Shown here: positions 10,356 to 17,970 of the stretch, one piece after another
Position numbering within the stretch: position 1 is the stretch's first letter
How the letters are laid out: each line of letters starts with the position of its first letter
DNA from: RSA11 sp965652565
Lineage (GTDB): Bacteria > Actinomycetota > Thermoleophilia > Solirubrobacterales > 70-9
DNA length: 19,485 nt
Direction: 5' to 3'
Assembly (NCBI GenBank): GCA_965652565.1
Contig: CBFGWL010000059.1
Location: forward strand, 1 to 19,485
Made by a program: the position numbers and the translations under genes
Notes under the pieces: generated by a model
The model's database searches: none
What the model was told of the DNA's origin: nothing
What the model saw: only the letters and a program-made list of their open reading frames with translations

Positions 10356-12664
10356 TCGAGATCTGGCTCATCGCCGCGCTGCTCGTCCTCGCCTCGCTTG
10401 CGATCGGCGCGGGGTTGATGGCGGCGCTGGGCGCGCGGCAGCCGGGGCCATTGGCCGGAGCGGTCGGGTTCGCGGCCTTGGTCACGGTGGCGCCGATCGC
10501 CGTGCGGCTGCCCGGCCGCGGCGTGACCGCGGGCGTCCTGGTCGTGCTCCTCGCGGCAGCATGCGCCTGGTTTAAGTGGCGCCGCCGTGAGCGGGTCCCC
10601 GAGGCGGGGGCGCGCGCGGACCGGCGGATCGCAGTCGCCGCCGCGGTGCTCGTCGTGCTCGTGGCCTCGCTGCCGTTCCTGTTCAACGAGCGGGCGGGCG
10701 TGCTCGGGGAGGGCATCTACACGAACGACCACGCCGCGCAGCTCTATTGGGCGGACTGGCTCGCTGAGGGCTTCGGTCCCCGCCCCAACGCCGTCGCGTT
10801 CGGCTATCCCGTCGGACCCCAGGCGCTCGCCGCGGCGAGCTCCGCGCTCACGGGCATCAACCTGGTCGCGGCCTTCAACGGGCTGTTGCTCGCGATCCCC
10901 GCGCTCACCGCGCTCGCTGCCCTCGGGGCGCTCGGGGGCCTGCGCCGCTGGGCGCGCGTGCCCGCCGCGGCGCTCGTCGCGCTGCCGTACCTGGCCGCCT
11001 CGTTCCTCGCGCAGAGTGCGTTCAAGGAGACCGCGATGGCCCTGTTCGTCGTCGCCTTCGCGGTGGCGCTCGGCGCGGCCGAGCTGCGCCCGCGGGCGCG
11101 GGCGGGGGCGATCGTCCTGCTTGGCGCGGGCGCGGTGTTCACGTACTCGATCCCCGGCGTCGCCTGGTTCGGGGTTGCGCTCGCGATCTGGGTCGCGGTC
11201 AAGCTGCTCGCGGGCGAGCTGGACGGCGCGCTGCGAAGGGTGGCGGCGGCGCTCGGCCGCCATCGCGGCGCGCTGGCGCTCGCTGCGCTGCTCGCGCTGG
11301 CGGTCGCTGCGGTCGCGCTCGAGCCCGCGCGCGAGTTCCTGCGCCGCGTCGACGACATCGGCCTCTCGCGCGGGCGCCTGAGCTCGCCGGTCTTCCCCGG
11401 GGAGGCGTTCGGGATCTGGCCCGAGGGCGACTTCCGGGTGGTCCGCGGCGAGGTTCCGGGCTCCCTGCTCGCGAGCGGGTTCGCCGGGCTCTGCGTGCTC
11501 GTGGCCGGCCTGGCCACGGCCCGCCGGCGCGAGTGGGCGCTCGCCGCGACGCTCGCGGCCGCCGGCTTGATCTACATAGTGGCGCGCCCCTTCACCGAGA
11601 TCCACGTCGAGGCGAAGGCGCTCGCCGTGCTCGCCCCGATCGCGATGCTCGTCACGCTGCGCTGGTTTCTGGCGCCGGCGCAGGGCAGGGTGGGGGCCGC
11701 CCGCCTGGCCATCGGCGTGCTCTTTGCCGCGCTGGCGGCCACATCGACGTTCCTGGCGCTGCGGGCCGCTCCGATCGGCTTCGACGAGCGCCAGCAGTCG
11801 CTCGAGCGGCTCGCGGAGAGGGCGGAGGGCGAGCGTCTCGTCTTCCTTGGGGTGGATCGCTTTGCCGCGTACTACCTGCGCGGGACGCTGATCGAGAGCC
11901 CCGCCGGCTTCGTCCCGCCGAGCGTCAAGGCGCGCCCCGAGAAGGCCTGGCAGCTCGGCACGGCGGTCGACTTCGACACGCTCAAGCCGCGCAAGCTCGA
12001 CCGCTTCGACTACGCGATCACGCCCGCGGCCGCCTACGCCTCGACGCCGCCACCCAATTGGCGCGAGGTCGCTCGCGACGGCGACTACGTGCTCTGGGAG
12101 CGTCGCGGGCGCGGCCCGAACTCGCTCGTGCTGCCGGATGAGGGGGGCGATCCCGGTGTGGTCTTCGACTGCGAGGGACGCCACGCCCGCTTCAACCACC
12201 ATCCGGGCACCGCGCTCGTCCTGCCCACCCCGGTCGTGCTGGGCGAGAAGGCCTGGTCTCCGCAGCGCGCCTTCGCCGCGCCGGGCTCGGCGTCGGTGAG
12301 CGTGCCGCTTGAGCCGGGAACCTGGCGCATCTCGCTGCAGTACCACAGCCAGGTCCCGCTCAGCGTGTACGCGAACGGCGAGCTGGTTGCCGAGCTGCCG
12401 CCCTCACTGGAAGGCATCTACCTCTCGCACGAGGGCCGCGGCGCCTTCTGGCCGGCCGGCGAACTGGACGTGGACGGCGACCTGCCGGGCGAGGTCGAGG
12501 TCGAGGTCCGCGCCCCGGAACCGTCTGGGTTGCAGCGCCTGCTGGGGGTCGAGCGGCGCGTTTGGCTGGGTACCCTCACCTTCACCGAGGCGGGTGATCC
12601 GGCCGAGGTCCCGCTCGCGCAGGCGTGCGGGCGGTACGTCGATCGCTTCGTCCTGCGGGACTAG
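10352..12664 (+). CDS. Polytopic GT-C-like membrane protein with C-terminal beta-rich domain
   Basis: The product is 770 aa. GGGGAAGG at 10341-10348 is a good ribosome site for the GTG start, which overlaps the previous stop. Helices run to about residue 475, with an N-terminal loop YTNDHAAQLYWADWL (123-137) that could supply the GT-C acidic/His residues. The part after about 475 is soluble; about 606-746 looks beta-rich (strands such as GTWRISLQYHS, PLSVYANGEL, EVEVEVRAP) and could be a carbohydrate-binding-like sandwich. Size and plan parallel the preceding gene but sequence similarity is not obvious, so the two may act at different steps of one envelope glycan. Function is inferred, not shown. 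Confidence 0.65.
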   Translation: MIEIWLIAALLVLASLAIGAGLMAALGARQPGPLAGAVGFAALVTVAPIAVRLPGRGVTAGVLVVLLAAACAWFKWRRRERVPEAGARADRRIAVAAAVLVVLVASLPFLFNERAGVLGEGIYTNDHAAQLYWADWLAEGFGPRPNAVAFGYPVGPQALAAASSALTGINLVAAFNGLLLAIPALTALAALGALGGLRRWARVPAAALVALPYLAASFLAQSAFKETAMALFVVAFAVALGAAELRPRARAGAIVLLGAGAVFTYSIPGVAWFGVALAIWVAVKLLAGELDGALRRVAAALGRHRGALALAALLALAVAAVALEPAREFLRRVDDIGLSRGRLSSPVFPGEAFGIWPEGDFRVVRGEVPGSLLASGFAGLCVLVAGLATARRREWALAATLAAAGLIYIVARPFTEIHVEAKALAVLAPIAMLVTLRWFLAPAQGRVGAARLAIGVLFAALAATSTFLALRAAPIGFDERQQSLERLAERAEGERLVFLGVDRFAAYYLRGTLIESPAGFVPPSVKARPEKAWQLGTAVDFDTLKPRKLDRFDYAITPAAAYASTPPPNWREVARDGDYVLWERRGRGPNSLVLPDEGGDPGVVFDCEGRHARFNHHPGTALVLPTPVVLGEKAWSPQRAFAAPGSASVSVPLEPGTWRISLQYHSQVPLSVYANGELVAELPPSLEGIYLSHEGRGAFWPAGELDVDGDLPGEVEVEVRAPEPSGLQRLLGVERRVWLGTLTFTEAGDPAEVPLAQACGRYVDRFVLRD

Positions 12665-12669
12665 TCCTC

Positions 12670-13686
12670 ATGACCCAGAGCAGCTCCATTCACGCCCAAG
12701 CCGGCGACGGCGAAGAACGCCCAGCGCACGTCACGTACGTGCCGCCTGAGCTCACGCACAAGGGCCGCGCGCGCCCGGAGGACATCACCCCGATCGTCTT
12801 CGTCGGCGGCACCGGCCGCAGTGGCACCCACGTGGTCGCCAAGCTGCTCGGCAAGCACTCGCACTACCGGACCATCCCCGTTGAGTGCCGCTTCCACGTG
12901 GACGCCGACGGGTTCCCGGGGCTGCTCGCCGGCGAGGTCTCCAAGGCCCGCTTTCTGCGCCGTATGCGGGGCTTTTGGTGGCGCGGCTTTCAGACCAATC
13001 GGATGCGCGGCATGTACCGCTTCGTGCCGCGCGAGCGCTACGACGCCGCGCTCGCGGCGTTCGACGAGCGCTTCGACGACGAGCCTGAGGCCGCCTGCCG
13101 GCAGCTGTTCCTGGACCTGCTCATGCCGCACGCCCACGAGCGCAAGCGCAGCGGGATCATCGAGCAGAGCTGCGATGTGATCGCGCAGGCGCCGACGCTC
13201 CTGCGGCTCTTCCCCGAGGCCAAGTTCATCCACGTCGTGCGCGACGGCCGCGACGCCTCGGCCTCGCGCGTCTCGCAAACGCGGGGGATCGTGTATCCGC
13301 GCACCCGCCGCCAGGGAATCGACTGGTGGGAGCGGCGCATCCGCGCGATCGACGCGGGCGCGCGGGCGATCCCCGAGGGACGGTTGCTCGAGCTCAGCCT
13401 CGACGAGCTGATCGAGGGCCGCCGCCGGGGGGCACTGGGCCCGATCACGCGCTTCGTCGGCGTGCGGCCCGGGAAGCGGATCAGGCGCTTCTACCACGGT
13501 CAGATGGGCCCCGAGCAGGGCAACGTCGAGCGCTGGCGACGGGGCCTCTCGGCCCGCAAGGCGGCGGCGCTCGACGCGCGCTACCGCGCCGCTCTGGAGC
13601 GCCTCGAGGCCGACGGGATAACCTGCGCTGCGCTCCTGCGCCGCACATACGAGCGCCGGCGCGCCAGGGAGCCCGAATCGACATGA
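12670..13686 (+). CDS. PAPS-dependent sulfotransferase, paralogue 1
   Basis: This 338-aa cytosolic sulfotransferase-fold protein has a 5'-phosphosulfate loop GGTGRSGTH (46-54) after a beta strand (PIVFV), and a 3'-phosphate-binding element VVRDGRDASAS with R191 and S199 in the canonical Arg-x7-Ser spacing. Between them it has IPVECRFHVDADGF and a WW-containing segment shared with the next two genes. The likely reaction moves sulfate from PAPS to a hydroxyl or amine on a glycan or lipid. The start is ATG 12670, 5 bp after the previous stop; the extension to 12625 would overlap the previous gene and adds nothing family-like. It overlaps paralogue 2 by 4 bp (ATGA). Confidence 0.88.
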   Translation: MTQSSSIHAQAGDGEERPAHVTYVPPELTHKGRARPEDITPIVFVGGTGRSGTHVVAKLLGKHSHYRTIPVECRFHVDADGFPGLLAGEVSKARFLRRMRGFWWRGFQTNRMRGMYRFVPRERYDAALAAFDERFDDEPEAACRQLFLDLLMPHAHERKRSGIIEQSCDVIAQAPTLLRLFPEAKFIHVVRDGRDASASRVSQTRGIVYPRTRRQGIDWWERRIRAIDAGARAIPEGRLLELSLDELIEGRRRGALGPITRFVGVRPGKRIRRFYHGQMGPEQGNVERWRRGLSARKAAALDARYRAALERLEADGITCAALLRRTYERRRAREPEST

Positions 13687-14708
13687 GCAGCGAGCCCAAG
13701 ACCCCCACTCCGATCGTCTTCGTCGGCGGCACCGGCCGTAGCGGCACGCACATCATGGCCGAGCTCCTCGACCACCATTCGGCGCTCTACTCGGTGCCGA
13801 TCGAGTGCCGTTTCCACTGCAACCCGAAGGGCCTCGCGGACGTGGTGACCGGCCGCGCCACGCCGCAGGAGTTCCTCACGAAGCTGCGCGGCTACTGGTG
13901 GCACCGGGTCCGCGTCGGCGACCGCGCCTTCGTCCGGGCGAAGTGGCGCGCCCGCTTCCGCCGCACGGACTCGGAGGTGAGGCCCCGGGGCCTTCACAAG
14001 ATCGTGCCGCGCGAGCGATTCGAGGCCGCCGCCGCGCGTTTCGAGGAGGCGACCGCCGGCCTGAGCGCGCCCGCCGCGGGCGCGGAGCCCGCCCCCGAGC
14101 TCGTCGCGGCCTGCCGCCGGATCTACCTGGACTTGCTCGCGCCGCTCGCCGAGGAAGCCGGCAAGCCCGGGCTCGTCGAGATGAGCTGCTTCACAATCGC
14201 CTCGGCCCCCGGCCTGCAGCGGATCTTCCCGGAGGCGCTCTTCATCCACTCCGTGCGCGACGGGCGCGACTCCGGCTCGTCGAAGGTCTCCCTGCGCGAG
14301 AAGGACCATCACCCGACCGATCAGCTCAGCGGCATTGAGTGGTGGGAGGGCCGCCTGCGCCTCGCCGAGGAGGGGACACGCGGGATGAGCGATCGCTCGA
14401 AGCTCCACATCGTCTGTCTCGACGAACTCGTCTGGGGTGATCGCGACGCGTCGTACGAGGGCGTTCTGCGCTTCCTCGGCATCCAGGATGAGGAGCCGAT
14501 GCGCACGTTCTTTGACGCCGAGATGAACGCCACGAACGCCCATCGCGAGCGCTGGCGGGGTGGCCTGGACGAGGCCGGCCAGCGCGCGGTCGTCGAGCGC
14601 TACGAGAGCGCTCTGCAGCGGCTCGAGCGCGAGAACTACAGCGTCGCCCCCGTGCTGCGGCGCAACTACGAGCGCGGAGCGCGCCTGACGGCCAGCGGCC
14701 AGGGCTGA
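13683..14708 (+). CDS. PAPS-dependent sulfotransferase, paralogue 2
   Basis: The product is 341 aa. Its phosphosulfate loop GGTGRSGTH (15-23) is identical to that of the preceding gene, and its 3'-phosphate site SVRDGRDSGSS keeps R192 and S200. It shares VPIECRFHCNPKGLADVV, the LRGYWW segment and the C-terminal YERGAR end with paralogue 1, so the pair arose by tandem duplication. It differs by an insertion of about 20 residues around 80-105 and another, Ala/Pro-rich, near 130-143. All residues expected for PAPS binding are present. Start ATG overlaps the previous stop. Its target is presumably related to, but distinct from, that of paralogue 1. Confidence 0.88.
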   Translation: MSSEPKTPTPIVFVGGTGRSGTHIMAELLDHHSALYSVPIECRFHCNPKGLADVVTGRATPQEFLTKLRGYWWHRVRVGDRAFVRAKWRARFRRTDSEVRPRGLHKIVPRERFEAAAARFEEATAGLSAPAAGAEPAPELVAACRRIYLDLLAPLAEEAGKPGLVEMSCFTIASAPGLQRIFPEALFIHSVRDGRDSGSSKVSLREKDHHPTDQLSGIEWWEGRLRLAEEGTRGMSDRSKLHIVCLDELVWGDRDASYEGVLRFLGIQDEEPMRTFFDAEMNATNAHRERWRGGLDEAGQRAVVERYESALQRLERENYSVAPVLRRNYERGARLTASGQG

Positions 14709-14710
14709 CC

Positions 14711-15502
14711 GTGGAGGCCGTCTTCCTCGGCGGCGCGCGCGGGGCGCCGACCCGACCCATCGCCGAGGCGCTCGCGAACGCGGCGGGCTGGAGCGCGGTC
14801 CCGACCGATTGGGGCTTTCACGTCGCGCCCGGCGGCCTGCTCGACGTCGTCGAGGGCCGTGCGAGCCTGACGGGCTTCGCCGAACGCCTGCGCGGCCCGT
14901 GGTGGGAGCAGGGCGAGCGCCCGCTCGCGGCCTCTCGCTCGGTCGAGGAGCGAGAGCGGGCGCTCGAGCGATTCCTGAGCGACTATCCCGCAGCGCCGCT
15001 GGAGGCGGCGGCCGCGCTCTTCCGGGCGCTGGTCGCGCCCGGCTCCGAGGCCGTGCTCGTGGATCACCACCCCGACGCTCTTCCGCACGCGCAGGGGCTC
15101 TTGCGCCTCTTCCCCGAAGCGCGCTTCGTGCACGTCGTGAGCGACGGGCGCCAGGTTGCCGCGAGCGCGCCGGCGGGCGCGCGCTGGCGCGCCCTGGAGA
15201 CCTGGGCCGCCGATCTGCGCCGCATCGAGGCCGGGTTGCGCGACACGGACGACGGCGTCTCATTCTCGCTGCCCGCGAACCGCTTTCTGGCGGTGTTCGT
15301 CGACCCGGCCGACCCCGGACCCGCGCTGGAGCGCATCGGCGGCTTCCTGGGCCTCCAGGAGCGGCTCACCGCGGCGCTGCCGCCGCCGCCGAGGCGCGCA
15401 GGCGCGCTCACCGACGTCCGCTATCGCGCGCTGATCGCCGCGCTCGCGCGCGAGGGCAACCACGCGGCGCCGCTTCTGGCGGCGGGGTGGAGGCGGGCGT
15501 GA
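14711..15502 (+). CDS. Degenerate sulfotransferase paralogue, probable pseudoenzyme
   Basis: The 263 aa align along their length with paralogues 1 and 2: VFLGGARGAPTR replaces VFVGGTGRSGTH, VPTDWGFHVAPGGLLDVV replaces VPIECRFHCNPKGLADVV, LRGPWW replaces LRGYWW, and FVHVVSDGRQVAAS replaces FIHSVRDGRDSGSS. The phosphosulfate loop has lost its Arg-Ser-Gly core (now Gly-Ala-Pro, residues 11-13), and the PAPS 3'-phosphate Arg is Ser144, though Ser152 remains. It is about 75 residues shorter. The frame is intact with normal composition, so it is not a simple decayed pseudogene; it may be a regulatory partner or acceptor-binding subunit. GTG 14711 lies 2 bp after the previous stop. Confidence 0.75.
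   Translation: MEAVFLGGARGAPTRPIAEALANAAGWSAVPTDWGFHVAPGGLLDVVEGRASLTGFAERLRGPWWEQGERPLAASRSVEERERALERFLSDYPAAPLEAAAALFRALVAPGSEAVLVDHHPDALPHAQGLLRLFPEARFVHVVSDGRQVAASAPAGARWRALETWAADLRRIEAGLRDTDDGVSFSLPANRFLAVFVDPADPGPALERIGGFLGLQERLTAALPPPPRRAGALTDVRYRALIAALAREGNHAAPLLAAGWRRA
15489..15493 (+). promoter_or_regulatory. Ribosome binding site for the GT28-like gene
   Basis: GGAGG lies 5 nt before GTG 15499 and settles that start over the in-frame GTG at 15487. It sits inside the 3' end of the preceding gene, which fits translational coupling. Confidence 0.7.
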
Positions 15503-17034
15503 GCGCGGGCGAGCGGCGCCGCATCCTCTTCGTCTCGTCGAATGGCACGGGCCTCGGGCACCTCACGCGCTCGATGGCGCTCGCGCGTCGGCTGCGTCCC
15601 GGGTACGAGCCGCTCTTCGTCTCGCTCTCGGCCGCCGCGCCCATCGTCGCCGAGCAGGGCTTCGAGGTCGAGTACATCGCCTCGCACGCGACGCCGACGG
15701 CCGGTAGCGACTGGCGCTGGTCGCGGCGGCTGCGCACGCGCATGCGGGCCATCCTGCGGGAGGCCCGCGCGAGCGTGGTGCTCTTCGACGGCGCCCACCC
15801 CTACCAGGGCTTCGTGGACGCGCTGCCCGCCGCGGGCCCGGCGGCGCGCGTGTGGAGCCGCCGGCCCATGTGGCTGCCCGGCTCGAACGCGGGTGCGCTC
15901 GGGCGGACGAAGTCGTTCACGCACGTGCTCGAGCCGGGCGAGTTCGCCGCCGAGTTCGACCGCGGCGCGACCGTCGCCCGGCGCGCCGAGGCGCACGCGG
16001 TCGCGCCCATCGTCTTCTGTGAGGACGACGAGCTGCTGCCGCGGGCTGACGCCGAGCGTGAGCTCGGTCTCGCCGCGGGGCGTACGAACGTGCTCGTCGC
16101 ACTTGGGCAGGGCGCGGAGGTGCGCGACGCGGTGCGCCGCTGCCTCGCCGCGCTCGTGGAGCGCCCTGACGTTCAGGTCGCGGCGCTGAGCTCGGCGCTC
16201 GCGGAGCTGCCGGAGGTCCCGGACGGGGTTGTGCACCTGCGCTCGACCTATCCGATGAGCCGGTACTTGCGCGCCTTCGACGCGGTGGTCTCGGCGGCCG
16301 GCTACAACGCCTACCACGAGCTGATCCGCTTCGGGGTGCCGGCGCTCTACGTGCCGATGAGGCGCCAGACCGACGACCAGGCCGCGCGCGCCCGCTACGC
16401 GGAGGCCGCCGGCGTCGGGCTCGCGGTCACGGGCCCTGAGGCCCCCGAGCTCGAGGCGCGCCTCGCCGAGCTCCTCGACGGCGCCCGGCTCGGTGAGCTG
16501 CGCGCAGCGCTCGCCGAGGCCCGGCCCGCGAACGGCGCCGAGGAGGCCGCACGCTGGGTGGAGGGGCTGGCCGACGCAGCCGCGGAGCGCGAGCGCGGTG
16601 GAGTGGGGGGAGGAACTCGGGGAGACCGGTCCTCGCGCATCACCCTCGCCACGCTCAAGGAGGCGCCGCGGATGAGCGCGGCCATCGCTCTGCAGACGCT
16701 CAGGCGCCCGGCAGCGCGGACGCTCGTGCTCGCGCCTGGGGTGGACGCCGAGCGCCTGGAGAGCGCGGTGCGCGCCTTGCTGACGGAGGGCGAGCGGGCC
16801 GAGCGCATCCTCGTCGTGATCGACTCGCTGGCGCTCCTGCGGCCCCTGCGCGAGCTGGGCGTGGGGGTCGAGCACGTGCCGGGCGAGGGGTCCCGCGCCG
16901 CCGAGCTGGGCGGTGAGCCGTGGTCACGCTTCTTCGCTTCGCGCCTGGGCGCGATCCTCGCCGAGCGCCCCCGCCCGCGGCGCGTCGTGACCGTCGGCGA
17001 GCGGGTGCCCCCCGGTACCCTGAACGCCCTATGA
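15499..17034 (+). CDS. MurG/GT28-like glycosyltransferase with extra C-terminal domain
   Basis: The product is 511 aa. The first 365 residues look like a GT-B enzyme: an N-terminal Rossmann start with NGTGLGHLTRSMALARRL (GxGHxxR), and a C-terminal half with a donor-site segment SAAGYNAYHELIRFGVPAL followed by the Q-D-DQ element (RRQTDDQAARA) as in MurG and related nucleotide-sugar transferases. A low-complexity linker (about 366-391) leads to a 120-aa domain (392-511), alpha/beta in look (RTLVLAPGVDAERL, RILVVIDSLALLRPL, RVVTVGE), that I do not recognise. Start GTG 15499 overlaps the previous stop by 4 bp. The stop overlaps the next ATG. The donor sugar is unknown; a cytoplasmic step in the same glycan pathway is inferred. 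Confidence 0.78.
   Translation: MSAGERRRILFVSSNGTGLGHLTRSMALARRLRPGYEPLFVSLSAAAPIVAEQGFEVEYIASHATPTAGSDWRWSRRLRTRMRAILREARASVVLFDGAHPYQGFVDALPAAGPAARVWSRRPMWLPGSNAGALGRTKSFTHVLEPGEFAAEFDRGATVARRAEAHAVAPIVFCEDDELLPRADAERELGLAAGRTNVLVALGQGAEVRDAVRRCLAALVERPDVQVAALSSALAELPEVPDGVVHLRSTYPMSRYLRAFDAVVSAAGYNAYHELIRFGVPALYVPMRRQTDDQAARARYAEAAGVGLAVTGPEAPELEARLAELLDGARLGELRAALAEARPANGAEEAARWVEGLADAAAERERGGVGGGTRGDRSSRITLATLKEAPRMSAAIALQTLRRPAARTLVLAPGVDAERLESAVRALLTEGERAERILVVIDSLALLRPLRELGVGVEHVPGEGSRAAELGGEPWSRFFASRLGAILAERPRPRRVVTVGERVPPGTLNAL
16657..16663 (+). promoter_or_regulatory. Internal Shine-Dalgarno AAGGAGG
   Basis: AAGGAGG is followed 8 nt later by an in-frame ATG at 16672, exactly at the boundary between the linker and the C-terminal domain of the glycosyltransferase gene. 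This is the strongest ribosome-site match I noticed in the window. It could give a separate 120-aa product. Confidence 0.45.
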
Positions 17035-17927
17035 GCGTCTCCTCGGAGCCCGCCACCACCGCCGCGAACGGCGCCGCTGATGCCGGCTCCGGCGCGTTGC
17101 CGAACCTGATCGTGATCGGCGCGCAGAAGTGCGGCACCTCCGGCCTGCACTACCACCTCTCGCTGCACCCCGAGGTGTCGATGTCGAAGCCGAAGGAGCT
17201 CAACTTCTTCATCGAGGAGCGCAACTGGCCGCGCGGCGAGGCCTGGTATCGCCGCCAGTTCGACCCGCGGGCCAAGGTGCGCGGTGAGTCCTCGCCCAAC
17301 TACACGGCGTACCCGCAGCACACCGGGGTGCCCGAGCGCATGCATGCGATGGTGCCCGACGCCCGCCTGATCTACATCGTGCGCGACCCGCTCGCCAGGA
17401 TCGCGGCGCACTGGGTCCACAACTACGCCAAGCGGCGCGAGAAGGGCGATCTGCGCACGACGCTGCTGCACCCCAATACCTCCTACCTCGCGCGCAGCCA
17501 GTACGCGATGCAGCTGCAGCGCTTCCTGAACTTCTACCCGCGCGAGCAGGTGCTCGTGCTCGACCAGGCGGACCTGCTCAAGCGCCGGCGCGAGACGCTG
17601 CCCAAGGTCTTCGAGTTCGTCGGCGCCGACCCCGACTTCTGGCATCCGGGCTTCGACCGTGAGCGCCACAAGACCTCGCGCAAGACGCGCGCGACGCGCG
17701 CCGCGCTCGCGCTGGAGCGCGCCTCGAGCACGCGCTTTGGACGCATCGTGCCGCCGAAGTTCTGGATCGGGCTGGACTCACGCCGCCCGTTTCGCAAGCC
17801 GATCGAGCGCCCGGACGTGCGCGAGGCGCTGCCCGCCGAGACGCTGGCAGCGCTGCGCGAGGACGCCGAGCGCCTGCGTGAACTGACCGGCCGCGACTTC
17901 GCGGACTGGTCGATCTGGGACGCCTAG
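17031..17927 (+). CDS. Sulfotransferase, NDST-like subfamily
   Basis: This 298-aa protein follows the general sulfotransferase (Sulfotransfer_1) plan: IVIGAQKCGTSGLHYHL (27-43) as phosphosulfate loop, KPKELNFF, GESSPNYTAYP, then YIVRDPLARIAAHW with R118 as the 3'-phosphate Arg. The loop GAQKCGTS, KE..FF and GE.SP.Y resemble heparan N-deacetylase/N-sulfotransferase and bacterial glycan sulfotransferases, unlike the GGTGRSGTH paralogues upstream. The Ser normally eight residues after the Arg is Ala126, which may weaken PAPS binding. Start ATG overlaps the glycosyltransferase stop (ATGA). It is the last gene of the run, just before a strong hairpin. Confidence 0.88.
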   Translation: MSVSSEPATTAANGAADAGSGALPNLIVIGAQKCGTSGLHYHLSLHPEVSMSKPKELNFFIEERNWPRGEAWYRRQFDPRAKVRGESSPNYTAYPQHTGVPERMHAMVPDARLIYIVRDPLARIAAHWVHNYAKRREKGDLRTTLLHPNTSYLARSQYAMQLQRFLNFYPREQVLVLDQADLLKRRRETLPKVFEFVGADPDFWHPGFDRERHKTSRKTRATRAALALERASSTRFGRIVPPKFWIGLDSRRPFRKPIERPDVREALPAETLAALREDAERLRELTGRDFADWSIWDA

Positions 17928-17930
17928 GAC

Positions 17931-17954
17931 GCGGGCGGCGCTGGCGCCGCCCGC
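17931..17954. terminator. Bidirectional terminator hairpin
   Basis: GCGGGCGGCG (17931-17940) and CGCCGCCCGC (17945-17954) form a perfect 10-bp stem with a CTGG loop, placed between two convergent genes, 3 bp after the sulfotransferase stop and 16 bp beyond the minus-strand gene's stop. There is no T-run, as is common in very GC-rich genomes. Confidence 0.75.
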
Positions 17955-17970
17955 TCGTCCGTCGGCTCGC

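Noticed and set aside
13326..13682. N-terminal extension of sulfotransferase paralogue 2
   Set aside because: It lies wholly inside paralogue 1, its translation is low complexity, and ATG 13683 gives the standard family start with a 4-bp overlap.
14809..15498. Upstream extension of the GT28-like gene by 230 codons
   Set aside because: It is an out-of-frame reading of the third sulfotransferase paralogue; GTG 15499 has a GGAGG site at 5 nt and gives a proper Rossmann-type N-terminus.
14711..15502. Treating the third sulfotransferase paralogue as a plain pseudogene
   Set aside because: The frame is intact, codon use matches its neighbours and both ends are closely coupled to adjacent genes; only the catalytic residues are lost.
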